A stretch of 64,000 nt of DNA from Bacteroidales bacterium (GTDB taxonomy: Bacteria > Bacteroidota > Bacteroidia > Bacteroidales > UBA932), in the NCBI GenBank assembly GCA_017962375.1, contig JAGCVJ010000015.1, positions 1-64,000 of the forward strand. The letters are read 5' to 3'. Below the pieces are notes generated by a model. That model saw only the letters and a list, made by a program, of their open reading frames with translations, searched no databases and had not been told where the DNA came from. Positions 51,651-60,974 of this stretch are shown piece after piece. Each line of letters starts with the position of its first letter. Positions within the stretch are counted from its first letter, which is position 1. Made by a program: the position numbers and the translations under genes.

Positions 51651-53351
51651 ATGGTTTTCAAGATTGCGGACAACATAATCTCCCCTTTGGGAAGGACCTC
51701 AGAGCAGAATTACCAGGCTGTAAAGTCTGGGAAGAGCGCTCTGGCTCCTCACTCTTTGCCAGGGCTGAAGGAAAGCGTGTATGCTTCATTGTTCAGTCCT
51801 GAGGACAGGGATAGCCTGAAAGTTGAAGGGATGAGCCGGTTCGAGTCACTGGTTTACAGATCCGCTTCCCGGGCTCTTGAGGGGGTGTCCGGACTATTCG
51901 ACGTTTCGGGGAAAGACGTGGTATTTGTTCTTGGAACCACCAAAGGCAGCATTGAGCTTCTAGACTGCAACGCTGAGGAAGAGGCCCTTCTGCCGGGCAA
52001 GAGCGCTCAAAGGATTTGCTCCCGTCTTGGAATCACCACCACCCCTATCGTGGTGTGCAATGCCTGCATTTCTGGCTTGAGTTCCATTATTCTGGCTTCC
52101 AGACTGCTGGAATCAGGAGCTTTTAAATATGCGGTAGTTTGCGGAGCGGATGTTCTGGGGCGGTTCATCGCCTCCGGCTTCCAGGCGCTGAAGACTCTTT
52201 CAGACGAGGCCTGCAGACCGTTTGACATAGAAAGGTTCGGAATGAATCTGGGAGAAGCGGCCGCAACTGTTGTGCTTTCTGCGGCGGAAGTGGAAGGAAA
52301 GAGCTGGGCCATTGAGGCAGGGGCGGTCAGAAACGACGCCCACAATCCTACAGCCCCCTCTCCAAAAGGAGATGGAGCATACCTTGCAATTTCTCAAGTT
52401 CTGGAGGGCTTTCCTGCTCAGCGATTGGCACTGGTCAATGCACACGGAACCTCTTCTCTGTTTATGGACCAGATGGAAAGCGTGGCCCTGGAAAGAGCCG
52501 GGCTGCTGGACGTTCCGGTCAACAGCCTGAAAGGCTATTTCGGACACACGCTTGGAGCTGCCGGAATTCTGGAGACAATCATCACGATGAAGGCTATGGA
52601 AGAGAACCTTGTTCTGGGAACAAAAGGTTTCCAGGAACTTGGAGTAAGCTCTCCGATTAGTGTAAGTCCAAAGCAAGTTTCCGCTTGTGGAAAGAACAGC
52701 TTTGTTAAGACAGTGTCCGGATTCGGCGGCGCAAATGCCGCTATTCTGGCAACTTGCGATCCGGATTATTCGGATACGGCAATTATTTTACCCGTTTTGA
52801 GAAAAACCAGACGGGTAAAAATTTCTCCTTCTGAAGTTTTGATAGACGGGCGTGCCGTTTCTCTTCCTGAAGGTCTTTCAGGAAAAGAGATTCTAACTTT
52901 CCTGTACAAAGAAAAGGTCGGGAATTATCCGCAGTTCTACAAGATGGATCTTCTGAGCCGTTTGGGATTTGTTGCTTCAGAACTTCTGCTGGGAGATGAC
53001 AGATGTGCCGGAACTGATTCCCGTGCAGTGATTTTCTTTAACAGCTCGTCATCACTTATGACAGACCGCAGGTATCTGGAAACCATCGCTGAGGACAATT
53101 ATTTCCCGAGCCCGTCTCTGTTTGTCTATACTCTTCCGAACATCATAACCGGAGAGATTGCCATTCGCAACAAATACAACGGAGAAACGTCTTTCTTTAT
53201 ACTGCCGGAAAGAGATGAAAAGGCAATGGAGAAAGTGCTGAGTACCGCGTTCCTGGACAAGAAGACAAGCAGCGCCATTGCAGGATGGCTGGACTGCCGT
53301 GGGGAAAATGACTTTGAGGCAGATATTTACATCGTTGAAAAAGAAGATTGA
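51651..53351 (+). CDS. Ketosynthase-like protein with C-terminal second domain
   Basis: 566 residues. Residues 1 to about 375 are a beta-ketoacyl-ACP synthase with catalytic Cys in CNACISG, His in NAHGTSS and His in GYFGHTLGAAG. The C-terminal 190 residues (SPSLFVYTLPNIITGEIAIR in pieces) resemble the second, KS-like domain seen in Bacteroidota polyene/flexirubin-type ketosynthase genes. It is followed at once by an ACP and an AMP-dependent ligase, so it probably builds a fatty-acid- or polyketide-like product. Confidence 0.85.
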   Translation: MVFKIADNIISPLGRTSEQNYQAVKSGKSALAPHSLPGLKESVYASLFSPEDRDSLKVEGMSRFESLVYRSASRALEGVSGLFDVSGKDVVFVLGTTKGSIELLDCNAEEEALLPGKSAQRICSRLGITTTPIVVCNACISGLSSIILASRLLESGAFKYAVVCGADVLGRFIASGFQALKTLSDEACRPFDIERFGMNLGEAAATVVLSAAEVEGKSWAIEAGAVRNDAHNPTAPSPKGDGAYLAISQVLEGFPAQRLALVNAHGTSSLFMDQMESVALERAGLLDVPVNSLKGYFGHTLGAAGILETIITMKAMEENLVLGTKGFQELGVSSPISVSPKQVSACGKNSFVKTVSGFGGANAAILATCDPDYSDTAIILPVLRKTRRVKISPSEVLIDGRAVSLPEGLSGKEILTFLYKEKVGNYPQFYKMDLLSRLGFVASELLLGDDRCAGTDSRAVIFFNSSSSLMTDRRYLETIAEDNYFPSPSLFVYTLPNIITGEIAIRNKYNGETSFFILPERDEKAMEKVLSTAFLDKKTSSAIAGWLDCRGENDFEADIYIVEKED

Positions 53352-53355
53352 AGAT

Positions 53356-53577
53356 ATGAAAGAGAGAATTAGAGAAATTCTGGAAGATGCCCTTCCGCTT
53401 GTGGACCTGGATTCCGATTTCCTTTTCAGGGAACTGGATTCTCTTGGAGTAGCCACTATTCTTATGAAACTATCCGAGGAGTATTCCATAAAACTGGACG
53501 CTAAAGACGCCACGCCAAAGAATCTGAAGTCTCTGGATTCGCTGGAGGCTATGGTGAAAAGCAAACTGGAGAAATGA
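53356..53577 (+). CDS. Acyl carrier protein
   Basis: 73 residues. Phosphopantetheine Ser in ELDSLGVATIL (DSL motif), acidic helix 1 (ILEDALPLVDLDSDF) and KLEEK-like end. Not the housekeeping acpP by sequence (GVATILMKL instead of VELVMALE). Overlaps the ligase ATG by four bases. Confidence 0.88.
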   Translation: MKERIREILEDALPLVDLDSDFLFRELDSLGVATILMKLSEEYSIKLDAKDATPKNLKSLDSLEAMVKSKLEK

Positions 53578-54887
53578 GGCTCGTAGATTACCTTCACCAG
53601 AACGCCAGGCTTTATCCTGACAAAACGGCTGCAATCTGCGGCGGGGACAAGATTTCGTACAGAGAACTTTCAGCAAAGGTTCTCGAGAGATCTTCTTCCT
53701 ACAGAAGCGGTCAGGTTGTCCCGTTCAGGTCTTCGCAATCGATTGATTTTCTGATAACTTACTTCGCCATACATCAGGCCGGTGCCGTTGCGGCGCCTCT
53801 GGAAAAAGACATTCCGGAAAACCGTTTCAAGGAGATTTCGGATATCCTTTCATCAAGCAAGGTTCCTGAAGGAACGGCCGACATTCTCTACACAACCGGC
53901 ACCACGGGAAAGTCCAAAGGCGTGATGATTAGCCATAAGACTATCATCGCCGATGCCGAAAACCTGATTGAAGGGCAGGGATTCTCGCACAACCTTCTGT
54001 TCATAATCAGCGGACCGCTTAACCATATCGGAAGCCTTTCCAAGATTTTCCCTGTAACAATGCAGGGGGCAACTCTCTACATCCTCGAGGGGATGAAGGA
54101 TCTGGAAAAATTTTTCCAGGCATTGGACTGTCCGGCACAGAAAACAGCAACATTCTTTGTTCCGGCAACTATCAGAATGCTTCTGACTTTCAGCGGAGAA
54201 CGCCTCTCAAAATATGCGGACAAAATAGATTTCATAGAGTCTGGGGCAGCGCCTCTTGCTCACTCGGATATGCTGAGACTTTGCGAGGTTTTGCCTAAAA
54301 CCAGACTCTACAACACATACGCCTCCACGGAAACCGGTATCATTTCCACCTACAATTTCAACGACGGGGAATGCATACCCGGATGCCTTGGAAGGCCTAT
54401 GAGCCATTCCAAAATCATAATTACATCCGAAGGAAAGATTTCCTGCCAGGGAGATACTCTTATGACCGGGTACGTGAACGATCCTGACCTTACCACTTCC
54501 GTGCTGAAAAACAACACGATACATACCTCAGACATCGGCGAGATTGACGAGATAGGAAGGCTTCACCTGAAAGGAAGAGAAACGGATGTGATCAACGTGG
54601 GGGGCTTCAAAGTATCCCCTTCCGAAGTGGAAGACGCGGCAATGTCTTTCCCGGGGCTGAAAGACTGCATCTGCATCGGAGTGCCCCATCCTATCACGGG
54701 AATGGCCCTTAAGCTCATCGTTGAACTTGACGGTGGAATGCGGCTGGACAAGCCGAGCCTTGCCAGGCATCTGAAAGGAAAGCTTGAACTGTTCAAGGTT
54801 CCTATGCTCTACGAGCAGGCCGAATCCATCAAGCGCACTTTCAACGGAAAACTGGACCGGAAATTTTATAATTCACAAAATATATGA
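53574..54887 (+). CDS. AMP-dependent synthetase/ligase (acyl-activating)
   Basis: 437 residues, a little shorter than the usual about 500 of the ANL family. P-loop-like core YTTGTTGKSKGVMISH, YASTETG, the TSDIGEIDE hinge Asp, LKGRETDVINVGG and a C-terminal Lys (FNGKLDRK). Loads an acyl substrate on CoA or ACP. Next to the dedicated ACP, it likely primes that ACP for the ketosynthase. Its stop overlaps the M13 peptidase ATG. Confidence 0.9.
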   Translation: MRLVDYLHQNARLYPDKTAAICGGDKISYRELSAKVLERSSSYRSGQVVPFRSSQSIDFLITYFAIHQAGAVAAPLEKDIPENRFKEISDILSSSKVPEGTADILYTTGTTGKSKGVMISHKTIIADAENLIEGQGFSHNLLFIISGPLNHIGSLSKIFPVTMQGATLYILEGMKDLEKFFQALDCPAQKTATFFVPATIRMLLTFSGERLSKYADKIDFIESGAAPLAHSDMLRLCEVLPKTRLYNTYASTETGIISTYNFNDGECIPGCLGRPMSHSKIIITSEGKISCQGDTLMTGYVNDPDLTTSVLKNNTIHTSDIGEIDEIGRLHLKGRETDVINVGGFKVSPSEVEDAAMSFPGLKDCICIGVPHPITGMALKLIVELDGGMRLDKPSLARHLKGKLELFKVPMLYEQAESIKRTFNGKLDRKFYNSQNI

Positions 54888-56917
54888 AAATCAAAATTAT
54901 GTTATCAGCACTTTGCTTTGCGGCGTTAACCGCCGGATGCACAGGCGGGAAGACACTTACCTCCGGCCTGGACAAGGCAAACATGAATGATTCAATCGCT
55001 CCTGGCGAGGACTTTTACGAGTACTGCGCAGGCGGCTGGATGAAGGCCAACCCGCTCAAGCCGGAGTATTCAAGCTTCGGACAGTTCAATGTTCTTTCAG
55101 ACAACAACGAGCTTCAGCTCAAGGAAATGTTTGAAGAGTACGCGAACAACCCTCAGGAGAAGGGTACCCTTGGCCAGAAGATCGGCAGCTTATACCGTAT
55201 GGCTCTGGACTCTGTAAAGAGGAACGAAGACGGCTACAAGCCAATCATGAAGGACCTGGAGTATGTACGCAACATCGCAACCCGCGAGGATTTCCAGATA
55301 GCCAATGCCGTTCTGGGAAAGAGAGGCGTCGACATTTCAATGTTCTCCATTTACTGCGACGCAGACCTTTCCGATTCTGAGAACAACCTCGTCCAGACAT
55401 ATCAGGGCGGACTGGGACTCGGCAACAAAGACTACTATCTGAACGATAACGAGGCTTCCAAGAAGATTATGGAAGCATACAAGACCCTAATCTGCAAACT
55501 GTTCACAATGGTTGGCTACTCTGAGGCCGAGGCAAAGGCCAAAATGGAGAACATCCTCTCCTTAGAGTACAGGATAGCAAGGGCTTCCAAGAGCAGGACA
55601 GAGCTCCGCGATGTTCCTAACAACTTCCACAAGATGAGCTACGCAGACCTCAAGAAGGATTACCCGGGCATTATGTGGGACGAGATTCTCAGCGGACTGG
55701 GATATCCTGCAATTGACTCTGTATCCGTAGGACAGCCAGACCATCTCAAGGAAATCGAGAGAATCGGAAAGGAAGCTCCTCTTCAGGCTCTCAAGGACTA
55801 TGCAGAATTTGGAGTAATCTACGGCGCAACCAGTATGCTCAGCGATGATTTCCGCAAGGTTTCATTCGAATTCAGCCAGGTTATGAGCGGAGCCCAGGAA
55901 GACAGGCCTAGATGGAAGAGGGCTGTCGGAGCTGTAAACGGTGTTCTCGGAATGCCTGTCGGAAAGCTCTATGTGGAAAAGTACTTCCCTGAGAGCAGCA
56001 AACAGAGAATGCTTACCCTTGTAAACAACCTCAAGGACGCTCTGCACCAGAGAATAGAGCAGCTCGAGTGGATGAGCGACTCTACCAAGCAGCAGGCATA
56101 CGACAAGCTTGCAAACTTCATCGTGAAGATAGGATATCCAGACACCTGGAGAGACTACTCCAAGCTTCAGATAGACGACACTCTCTCATATTATGAGAAT
56201 ATGTGCAACGCTTCCGAGTTCTACCTTGCAGACATGATTGACCGCAAGGTTGGAAAGCCTGTCGACAAGACCGAGTGGCTTATGACTCCTCAGACCATCA
56301 ACGCATACTACAACCCTACAACCAACGAGATCTGCTTCCCTGCAGGAATTCTCCAGCCGCCATTCTTCAACCCGGCAGCTGACGACGCCGCTAACTATGG
56401 AGCAATCGGAGTTGTAATCGGCCACGAGATGAGCCACGGCTTCGACGACCAGGGCAGCCTGTTCGACAAGGACGGCAACATGCACAACTGGTGGACAGCA
56501 GAAGACAAGGCCAAGTTCGACGAGAGGACTTCTGTTCTTGCTGACTTCTTCTCCACTCAGGAAGTTCTTCCGGGAGTATTCATCAACGGAAGACTCACCC
56601 TCGGCGAGAACATCGGTGACAACGGCGGTCTGCACATCGCTTACCAGGCATTCCAGAACGCAATGAAGCAGAACCCTCTCGGAGAGAAGGACGGCTTTAC
56701 CCCAGACCAGAGATTCTTCATCTCCTACGGCTTTATCTGGGCTGCTAACTTCAGAGACGAGTACATACGCAACCAGGTTCTGAACGACCCTCACTCCAAT
56801 GCAAGGTTCAGAGTGAACGCAGCTCTTCCTCAGATCGACGAGTGGTACGAGGCCTTCGGAATCAAGGAAGGAGACAAGCTCTACCTCGCTCCTGAAAAGA
56901 GAGCCCACATCTGGTAA
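54884..56917 (+). CDS. pepO: M13 family metallopeptidase (PepO/neprilysin type), lipoprotein
   Basis: 677 residues with a lipoprotein signal (LTAGCTGG). Zinc motif HEMSH (VIGHEMSHGFDDQG), GENIGDNGG with the third zinc ligand Glu, and NAxY-like AYYNPTTNE upstream. Peptidase of the envelope that cleaves short peptides. Overlaps the ligase by four bases, an odd operon partner for ACP-linked synthesis. Confidence 0.95.
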   Translation: MKIKIMLSALCFAALTAGCTGGKTLTSGLDKANMNDSIAPGEDFYEYCAGGWMKANPLKPEYSSFGQFNVLSDNNELQLKEMFEEYANNPQEKGTLGQKIGSLYRMALDSVKRNEDGYKPIMKDLEYVRNIATREDFQIANAVLGKRGVDISMFSIYCDADLSDSENNLVQTYQGGLGLGNKDYYLNDNEASKKIMEAYKTLICKLFTMVGYSEAEAKAKMENILSLEYRIARASKSRTELRDVPNNFHKMSYADLKKDYPGIMWDEILSGLGYPAIDSVSVGQPDHLKEIERIGKEAPLQALKDYAEFGVIYGATSMLSDDFRKVSFEFSQVMSGAQEDRPRWKRAVGAVNGVLGMPVGKLYVEKYFPESSKQRMLTLVNNLKDALHQRIEQLEWMSDSTKQQAYDKLANFIVKIGYPDTWRDYSKLQIDDTLSYYENMCNASEFYLADMIDRKVGKPVDKTEWLMTPQTINAYYNPTTNEICFPAGILQPPFFNPAADDAANYGAIGVVIGHEMSHGFDDQGSLFDKDGNMHNWWTAEDKAKFDERTSVLADFFSTQEVLPGVFINGRLTLGENIGDNGGLHIAYQAFQNAMKQNPLGEKDGFTPDQRFFISYGFIWAANFRDEYIRNQVLNDPHSNARFRVNAALPQIDEWYEAFGIKEGDKLYLAPEKRAHIW

Positions 56918-56934
56918 AAAAACAAAGCTCAGCG

Positions 56935-57450
56935 ATGAAAAAAGTCGGACTCATATCAGATACTCACGGCTACTTTGGAGCTGAGCTTAAAGACTTTCTC
57001 AAAGACGTGGATGTTGTCCTTCACTGTGGTGACTGGGGCAGCATCCACACTCTTGAGGAGGTCAAAAATTTCAAGCCCGTCATAGGCGTATACGGCAACT
57101 GCGACGACCAGGACATACGCCTGGAAGTTCCCCTCTACCAGCATTTCATGCTCGAGGACCTGGACTGCCTGATGATCCATATCGGAGGCTACCCTGCCCG
57201 CTACGACTATAGGGCATATCAGCTCATCCATCAGGTCCATCCGGACATCTTCTTCTGCGGCCACTCCCACATCCTCAGGGTGATGAACGACCCGCATAAT
57301 TTCTCCAAAGAAGATTCTGACCGGAAAATGCTCGTGATGAATCCGGGTGCCTGCGGACAGATGGGTTTCCACAACGTAAGAACGGCCCTCCGCTTCAAGG
57401 TGGAAGGCCGTGATATCACAGATCTGGAACTTGGCCAATGGCCCCGCTGA
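56935..57450 (+). CDS. YfcE/MJ0936-type metallophosphoesterase
   Basis: 171 residues. Motifs SDTHG, HCGDWG, YGNCDD, GHSH(IL) and NPGA: complete two-metal phosphoesterase site. Usually acts on phosphodiesters in vitro; true substrate unknown. The CTCAGCGAT copy at 56928-56936 overlaps the start codon (ATG at 56935). Confidence 0.9.
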   Translation: MKKVGLISDTHGYFGAELKDFLKDVDVVLHCGDWGSIHTLEEVKNFKPVIGVYGNCDDQDIRLEVPLYQHFMLEDLDCLMIHIGGYPARYDYRAYQLIHQVHPDIFFCGHSHILRVMNDPHNFSKEDSDRKMLVMNPGACGQMGFHNVRTALRFKVEGRDITDLELGQWPR

Positions 57451-58872
57451 TTATTTGTAAAGCAGGTACGGGGCGCGTTCTTTCTTGAACGTCTTGATGT
57501 CTTTCTCCCAAGTCTCCTGAAGTTCCTTGGCGAGCTTTCCGGCGTTGCAGCCTTGGTTGTCCGCCTTATCGATAATGGTCTTTCTCACATATTCCTGACC
57601 GGTTTCAAGTTCGAACATCCTGGTGAAGAACTCGTTGCCCTTGCTGCCGCAGCCTATGTAGGCGTCTATGATGTAGGTGAGGTTAACTTTCCCGTCATTG
57701 ATGCGGTTAATAGGGATTTCAGTAAGATTCACTCCCTTGCACTCCTTGTCCAGAAGTGGAGGGTTCTTGGCTCCGGCTACGCTTCTCGGGGTGAACTTGT
57801 ACTCAGCCGAAACCCTGGCATCCGTGCCATAAGGGCTTCTGCCCTGGAAACTGGTGGTGGACATGTCAGGAGCGCCGTAGATCTGGAACGGAACAGATGT
57901 TCCTCTGCCCAGGCTTATTCTCGTTCCCTCAAAGTAGCAGGTTGACGGATAGAGATACACGCTGCGCATGTTTGGAAGGTTCGGAGACGGCTTTACAGGA
58001 AGGCGGTAGTGAGAGTCTCGCCTGTAGTTTTTGCACTTGATAACGGTAAGACTGCACTTGAGACTTGGATCAGGCTCCCAGGTTTCCTTGGAAGGGAAAT
58101 TGAGCCAGCCCTTCTCGTTTGCCATATAGGCGAGCTCGCCCATAGTCATTCCGTGGGCCACCGGTATCGGAAGTCCACCCACTCCGCTCTTGAACTTGCG
58201 ATCCAGCATAGGGCCGTCGGTGAGGAAGCCTATAGGGTTTGGCCTGTCCAGAACAATGAAAGGAATATTGAACTGGGCGCATTTGCCCATCATTCTTATC
58301 ATAGTCACATAGTATGTGTAGAACCTTACGCCCACATCCTGAAGGTCGAAGAGCATTACGTCAAAGCCCTCCATCATCTCCTGGTCGGTCATCTTGGTGC
58401 CGTACAGAGAGCGGATAGGAATGCCTGTCCTGATATCCACGCCGGAAGAAACGTGCTCTCCGGCGTCTGCCGTGCCCCTGAAGCCGTGTTCCGGGCTCAT
58501 AAGGCATACAACGTTCACATCCAGGCTCAAGAGCGTGTCAAGAACGTGAGTGTAAAGGTTCATAGGCATCTTGTCCATTGCGTCCTGGCCGTCGCTGATC
58601 AGAAGCTCCATAGGAATCTCCTTCCCGGATTTGAGCATTATGCCCGTCTGGTTGGAAAGAAGGCAGACTCTCTTTCCCTGAAGAAGAGGGAGATATTCAT
58701 CGATGGATGCCGCTCCGGGCTGGATGGTGCCGTCATAACTCCAGAGATAGTCCGGTCTTACAGGATCTCTTTGAGCGTCGTGCGCGGTCTTGCCCGCAGA
58801 ACAGCGGCATGCGGACAACGAGAATGCGGCCATCATAGCCAATGGCAGGAAAACTTTAAGGATAGTCTTCAT
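57451..58872 (-). CDS. namZ: Exo-beta-N-acetylmuramidase NamZ family (DUF1343) lipoprotein
   Basis: 473 residues, lipoprotein signal (SLSAC). DUF1343 hallmarks: VCLLSNQTGI, MSPEHGFRG, DLQDVGVRFYTYY, LDRPNPIG, and CYFEGTRISLGRGT. Members remove terminal MurNAc from peptidoglycan fragments, complementary to GH3 NagZ. ATG chosen at 58870-58872 (MKTILKVF). It is seven bases after waaA in the same direction. Confidence 0.92.
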   Translation of the reverse strand: MKTILKVFLPLAMMAAFSLSACRCSAGKTAHDAQRDPVRPDYLWSYDGTIQPGAASIDEYLPLLQGKRVCLLSNQTGIMLKSGKEIPMELLISDGQDAMDKMPMNLYTHVLDTLLSLDVNVVCLMSPEHGFRGTADAGEHVSSGVDIRTGIPIRSLYGTKMTDQEMMEGFDVMLFDLQDVGVRFYTYYVTMIRMMGKCAQFNIPFIVLDRPNPIGFLTDGPMLDRKFKSGVGGLPIPVAHGMTMGELAYMANEKGWLNFPSKETWEPDPSLKCSLTVIKCKNYRRDSHYRLPVKPSPNLPNMRSVYLYPSTCYFEGTRISLGRGTSVPFQIYGAPDMSTTSFQGRSPYGTDARVSAEYKFTPRSVAGAKNPPLLDKECKGVNLTEIPINRINDGKVNLTYIIDAYIGCGSKGNEFFTRMFELETGQEYVRKTIIDKADNQGCNAGKLAKELQETWEKDIKTFKKERAPYLLYK

Positions 58873-58879
58873 AACGGAT

Positions 58880-60154
58880 TCAGTTATTTTCAATTACGGA
58901 AACAATCTTGTCTGTGGCGCCCAGCATCTTTTCTACATACTGGCGGCAGGAGCGGCCCCTGAAATCGCGGAGCTCCTTGTCCTTGACGCAGTTGTCCAGC
59001 ACCTGGTAAAGCTCGGAAGCGGAAGATACGCTGGTGGCGCCGTTGCACTCAATCAAGTCTATGGCTTCCTGGAACTTCTTGTAGTTAGGCCCGAAAGCCA
59101 GAGGCACGCCGTAAACCGCAGCTTCCAGAGTGTTGTGAATGCCTGCTCCGAAACCTCCTCCTATGTAGGCGAAATCGGCATAACGGTAAAGCGAAGACAG
59201 AATGCCTATGCAGTCTATCACCAGCACTCTCTTGCCCTGGGCAAAAGACGGAGCCGCCTCGCTGACGGTTTCTCTGAGGGCGTCTTCCTCTATCTCGGAA
59301 TACCTGATGGTGCCGTACTGCTTGTAAACTTCCTGCACCTGATCTATCCTCTCCTTGTGGATTTCGTGAGGAGCCACTATGAGATTGACCTTGGAGAAAT
59401 TCTTCATCACTTCAGCAATCAGCTCGTCGTCAGGAAGCCAGCTGCTGCCCGCTACAATCGTGAAAGAGTCTTTTGCAAAAGCCTCTATAACAGGGAACTC
59501 CTTGCTCTGCGAAGCTATCTTCTCCACCCTGTCGAAGCGGGTGTCTCCGGCAACAGTCACATTGTCTTTAATCCCGATAGACTCCAGATTCTTCCGCGAT
59601 TCCTCATCCTGAACAAATATAGCCGTGAACTTCTTGAGCATTTTCCTGAAGAATCCGCCATACCATTTGAAGAAAGGCTGGTATTTTCTGAATATCGCGG
59701 AGACCAGATAAAGTTTGCAGCCTGATTTATGAGCTTTGGAAATATAATTTTTCCAAAGATCGTACTTGGTGAATATCAGACTCTTTGGTTTTACTGCAGA
59801 GACCACCCTGCGGGCATTTGAGGCGGTGTCGGTAGGGAGATAGAACACCCAGTCTGCCAGAGAGTAGTTCTTTCTGAGTTCATAGCCGCTCGGCGAGAAA
59901 AACGTCAGCAGCAGCTTGATTTCAGGATGGCTGCCTTTGTACCACTCTATAAGAGGGCGGGCCTGCTCGAATTCGCCAACGGACGAGCAGTGAAACCATA
60001 CTACCTCGTCCTTAACGTCCTTGAAGGCCTCTTCTATCTTCTTGACCAGCCCTTTGCGCCCCTGATAGAAAAGCTTCACCTTGCGGCTGAAAAGAGAGGC
60101 CACCCAGATTCCCGGCTGTATAGCCCAGATGCCGATATTGTATAAAATATTCAT
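58880..60154 (-). CDS. waaA: 3-deoxy-D-manno-octulosonic acid transferase
   Basis: 424 residues. WaaA (KdtA): one N-terminal membrane anchor (YNIGIWAIQPGIWV), catalytic Glu in SSVGEFEQARPL, LTFFSPSGYEL, VSAIFR, VQDEESRKNL, VAGDTRFDRV, and GGGFGAGIHNTLEA at the C-terminal nucleotide-sugar site. Transfers Kdo from CMP-Kdo to lipid IVA, so the host makes lipopolysaccharide. Box TAAATTTG ends 4 nt before its ATG (leaderless). Confidence 0.95.
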   Translation of the reverse strand: MNILYNIGIWAIQPGIWVASLFSRKVKLFYQGRKGLVKKIEEAFKDVKDEVVWFHCSSVGEFEQARPLIEWYKGSHPEIKLLLTFFSPSGYELRKNYSLADWVFYLPTDTASNARRVVSAVKPKSLIFTKYDLWKNYISKAHKSGCKLYLVSAIFRKYQPFFKWYGGFFRKMLKKFTAIFVQDEESRKNLESIGIKDNVTVAGDTRFDRVEKIASQSKEFPVIEAFAKDSFTIVAGSSWLPDDELIAEVMKNFSKVNLIVAPHEIHKERIDQVQEVYKQYGTIRYSEIEEDALRETVSEAAPSFAQGKRVLVIDCIGILSSLYRYADFAYIGGGFGAGIHNTLEAAVYGVPLAFGPNYKKFQEAIDLIECNGATSVSSASELYQVLDNCVKDKELRDFRGRSCRQYVEKMLGATDKIVSVIENN

Positions 60155-60158
60155 TATT

Positions 60159-60166
60159 CAAATTTA
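60159..60166 (-). promoter_or_regulatory. waaA-namZ promoter, leaderless type
   Basis: Minus-strand TAAATTTG, then AATA, then ATG. Confidence 0.6.
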
Positions 60167-60222
60167 GTGATTTTTTCCAAATTTGAGTAAATTGCACCTC
60201 CAAGAGCAGAAACGCCACATCG

Positions 60223-60963
60223 ATGAACAACTTGTTCCAAATAACAGGAGAATACTGGCAGCTGATGTCCAGAGTATTCCGCAAGCCGGAAAAATGGAGC
60301 ATCTTCCGCAAGCAGTTCTGGACAGAATCCCAGAAACTGATACTGGCTTCCCTGCTTTTGCTGTTCATTGTGTCGGCTTCCATCGGAGCGGTTATAACCA
60401 TCCAGACTGCCAACAATCTGGAAAGCCCTTTCATCCCGAAATACTATGTGGGAGTTATGGCCAGGGAAACGCTGGTGCTGGAATTCTGCTCAACGATGGT
60501 GGCTCTGATCCTGGCCGGAAAGATGGGCTCCAGCATTTCTTCCGAAATCGGCAGCATGAGAATCACAGAGCAGATAGACGCTATGGAAATTATGGGCGTC
60601 AATTCAGCTAACTACCTGATCCTCCCAAAGATATGCGCCGCCACAATCTTCAGCCCGCTGCTGATGCTCACCAGTTTCTTCATAGGACTTCTGGGCGGCG
60701 GACTTCTGGTTGCCATAACCGGCATAATTACGCTGGCCCAGTATATAGAAGGCCTGCAGTTTGCCTTCAGGGAATGGTACATCTTCTACAGCATGATCAA
60801 GATGGCAGTGTTCTGCTTTATCATAACATCCATAGCCGCCTACTTCGGCTACTATGCAAAGGGCGGCTCGCTGGGCGTGGGAAGATCTTCCACCAGAGCT
60901 ATTGTGGTAACCAGCACGCTCATCCTGATATTCGACCTCATACTTACCAAGCTCCTGCTGTAA
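60223..60963 (+). CDS. mlaE: MlaE-family ABC transporter permease
   Basis: 246 residues, five or six membrane helices. MlaE signature: ETLVLEFCSTMVALILAGKMGSSISSEIGSMRITEQIDAME (in pieces), with the EQ-DAM coupling segment. Part of the Mla lipid transport system across the envelope. Eleven bases before mlaF. Confidence 0.92.
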   Translation: MNNLFQITGEYWQLMSRVFRKPEKWSIFRKQFWTESQKLILASLLLLFIVSASIGAVITIQTANNLESPFIPKYYVGVMARETLVLEFCSTMVALILAGKMGSSISSEIGSMRITEQIDAMEIMGVNSANYLILPKICAATIFSPLLMLTSFFIGLLGGGLLVAITGIITLAQYIEGLQFAFREWYIFYSMIKMAVFCFIITSIAAYFGYYAKGGSLGVGRSSTRAIVVTSTLILIFDLILTKLLL

Positions 60964-60974
60964 ATGTCTAGAGT

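Noticed and set aside
58009-58962. 317-codon plus-strand frame opposite namZ and waaA
   Set aside because: It runs across the ends of two well-supported genes on the other strand and carries no domain signal.
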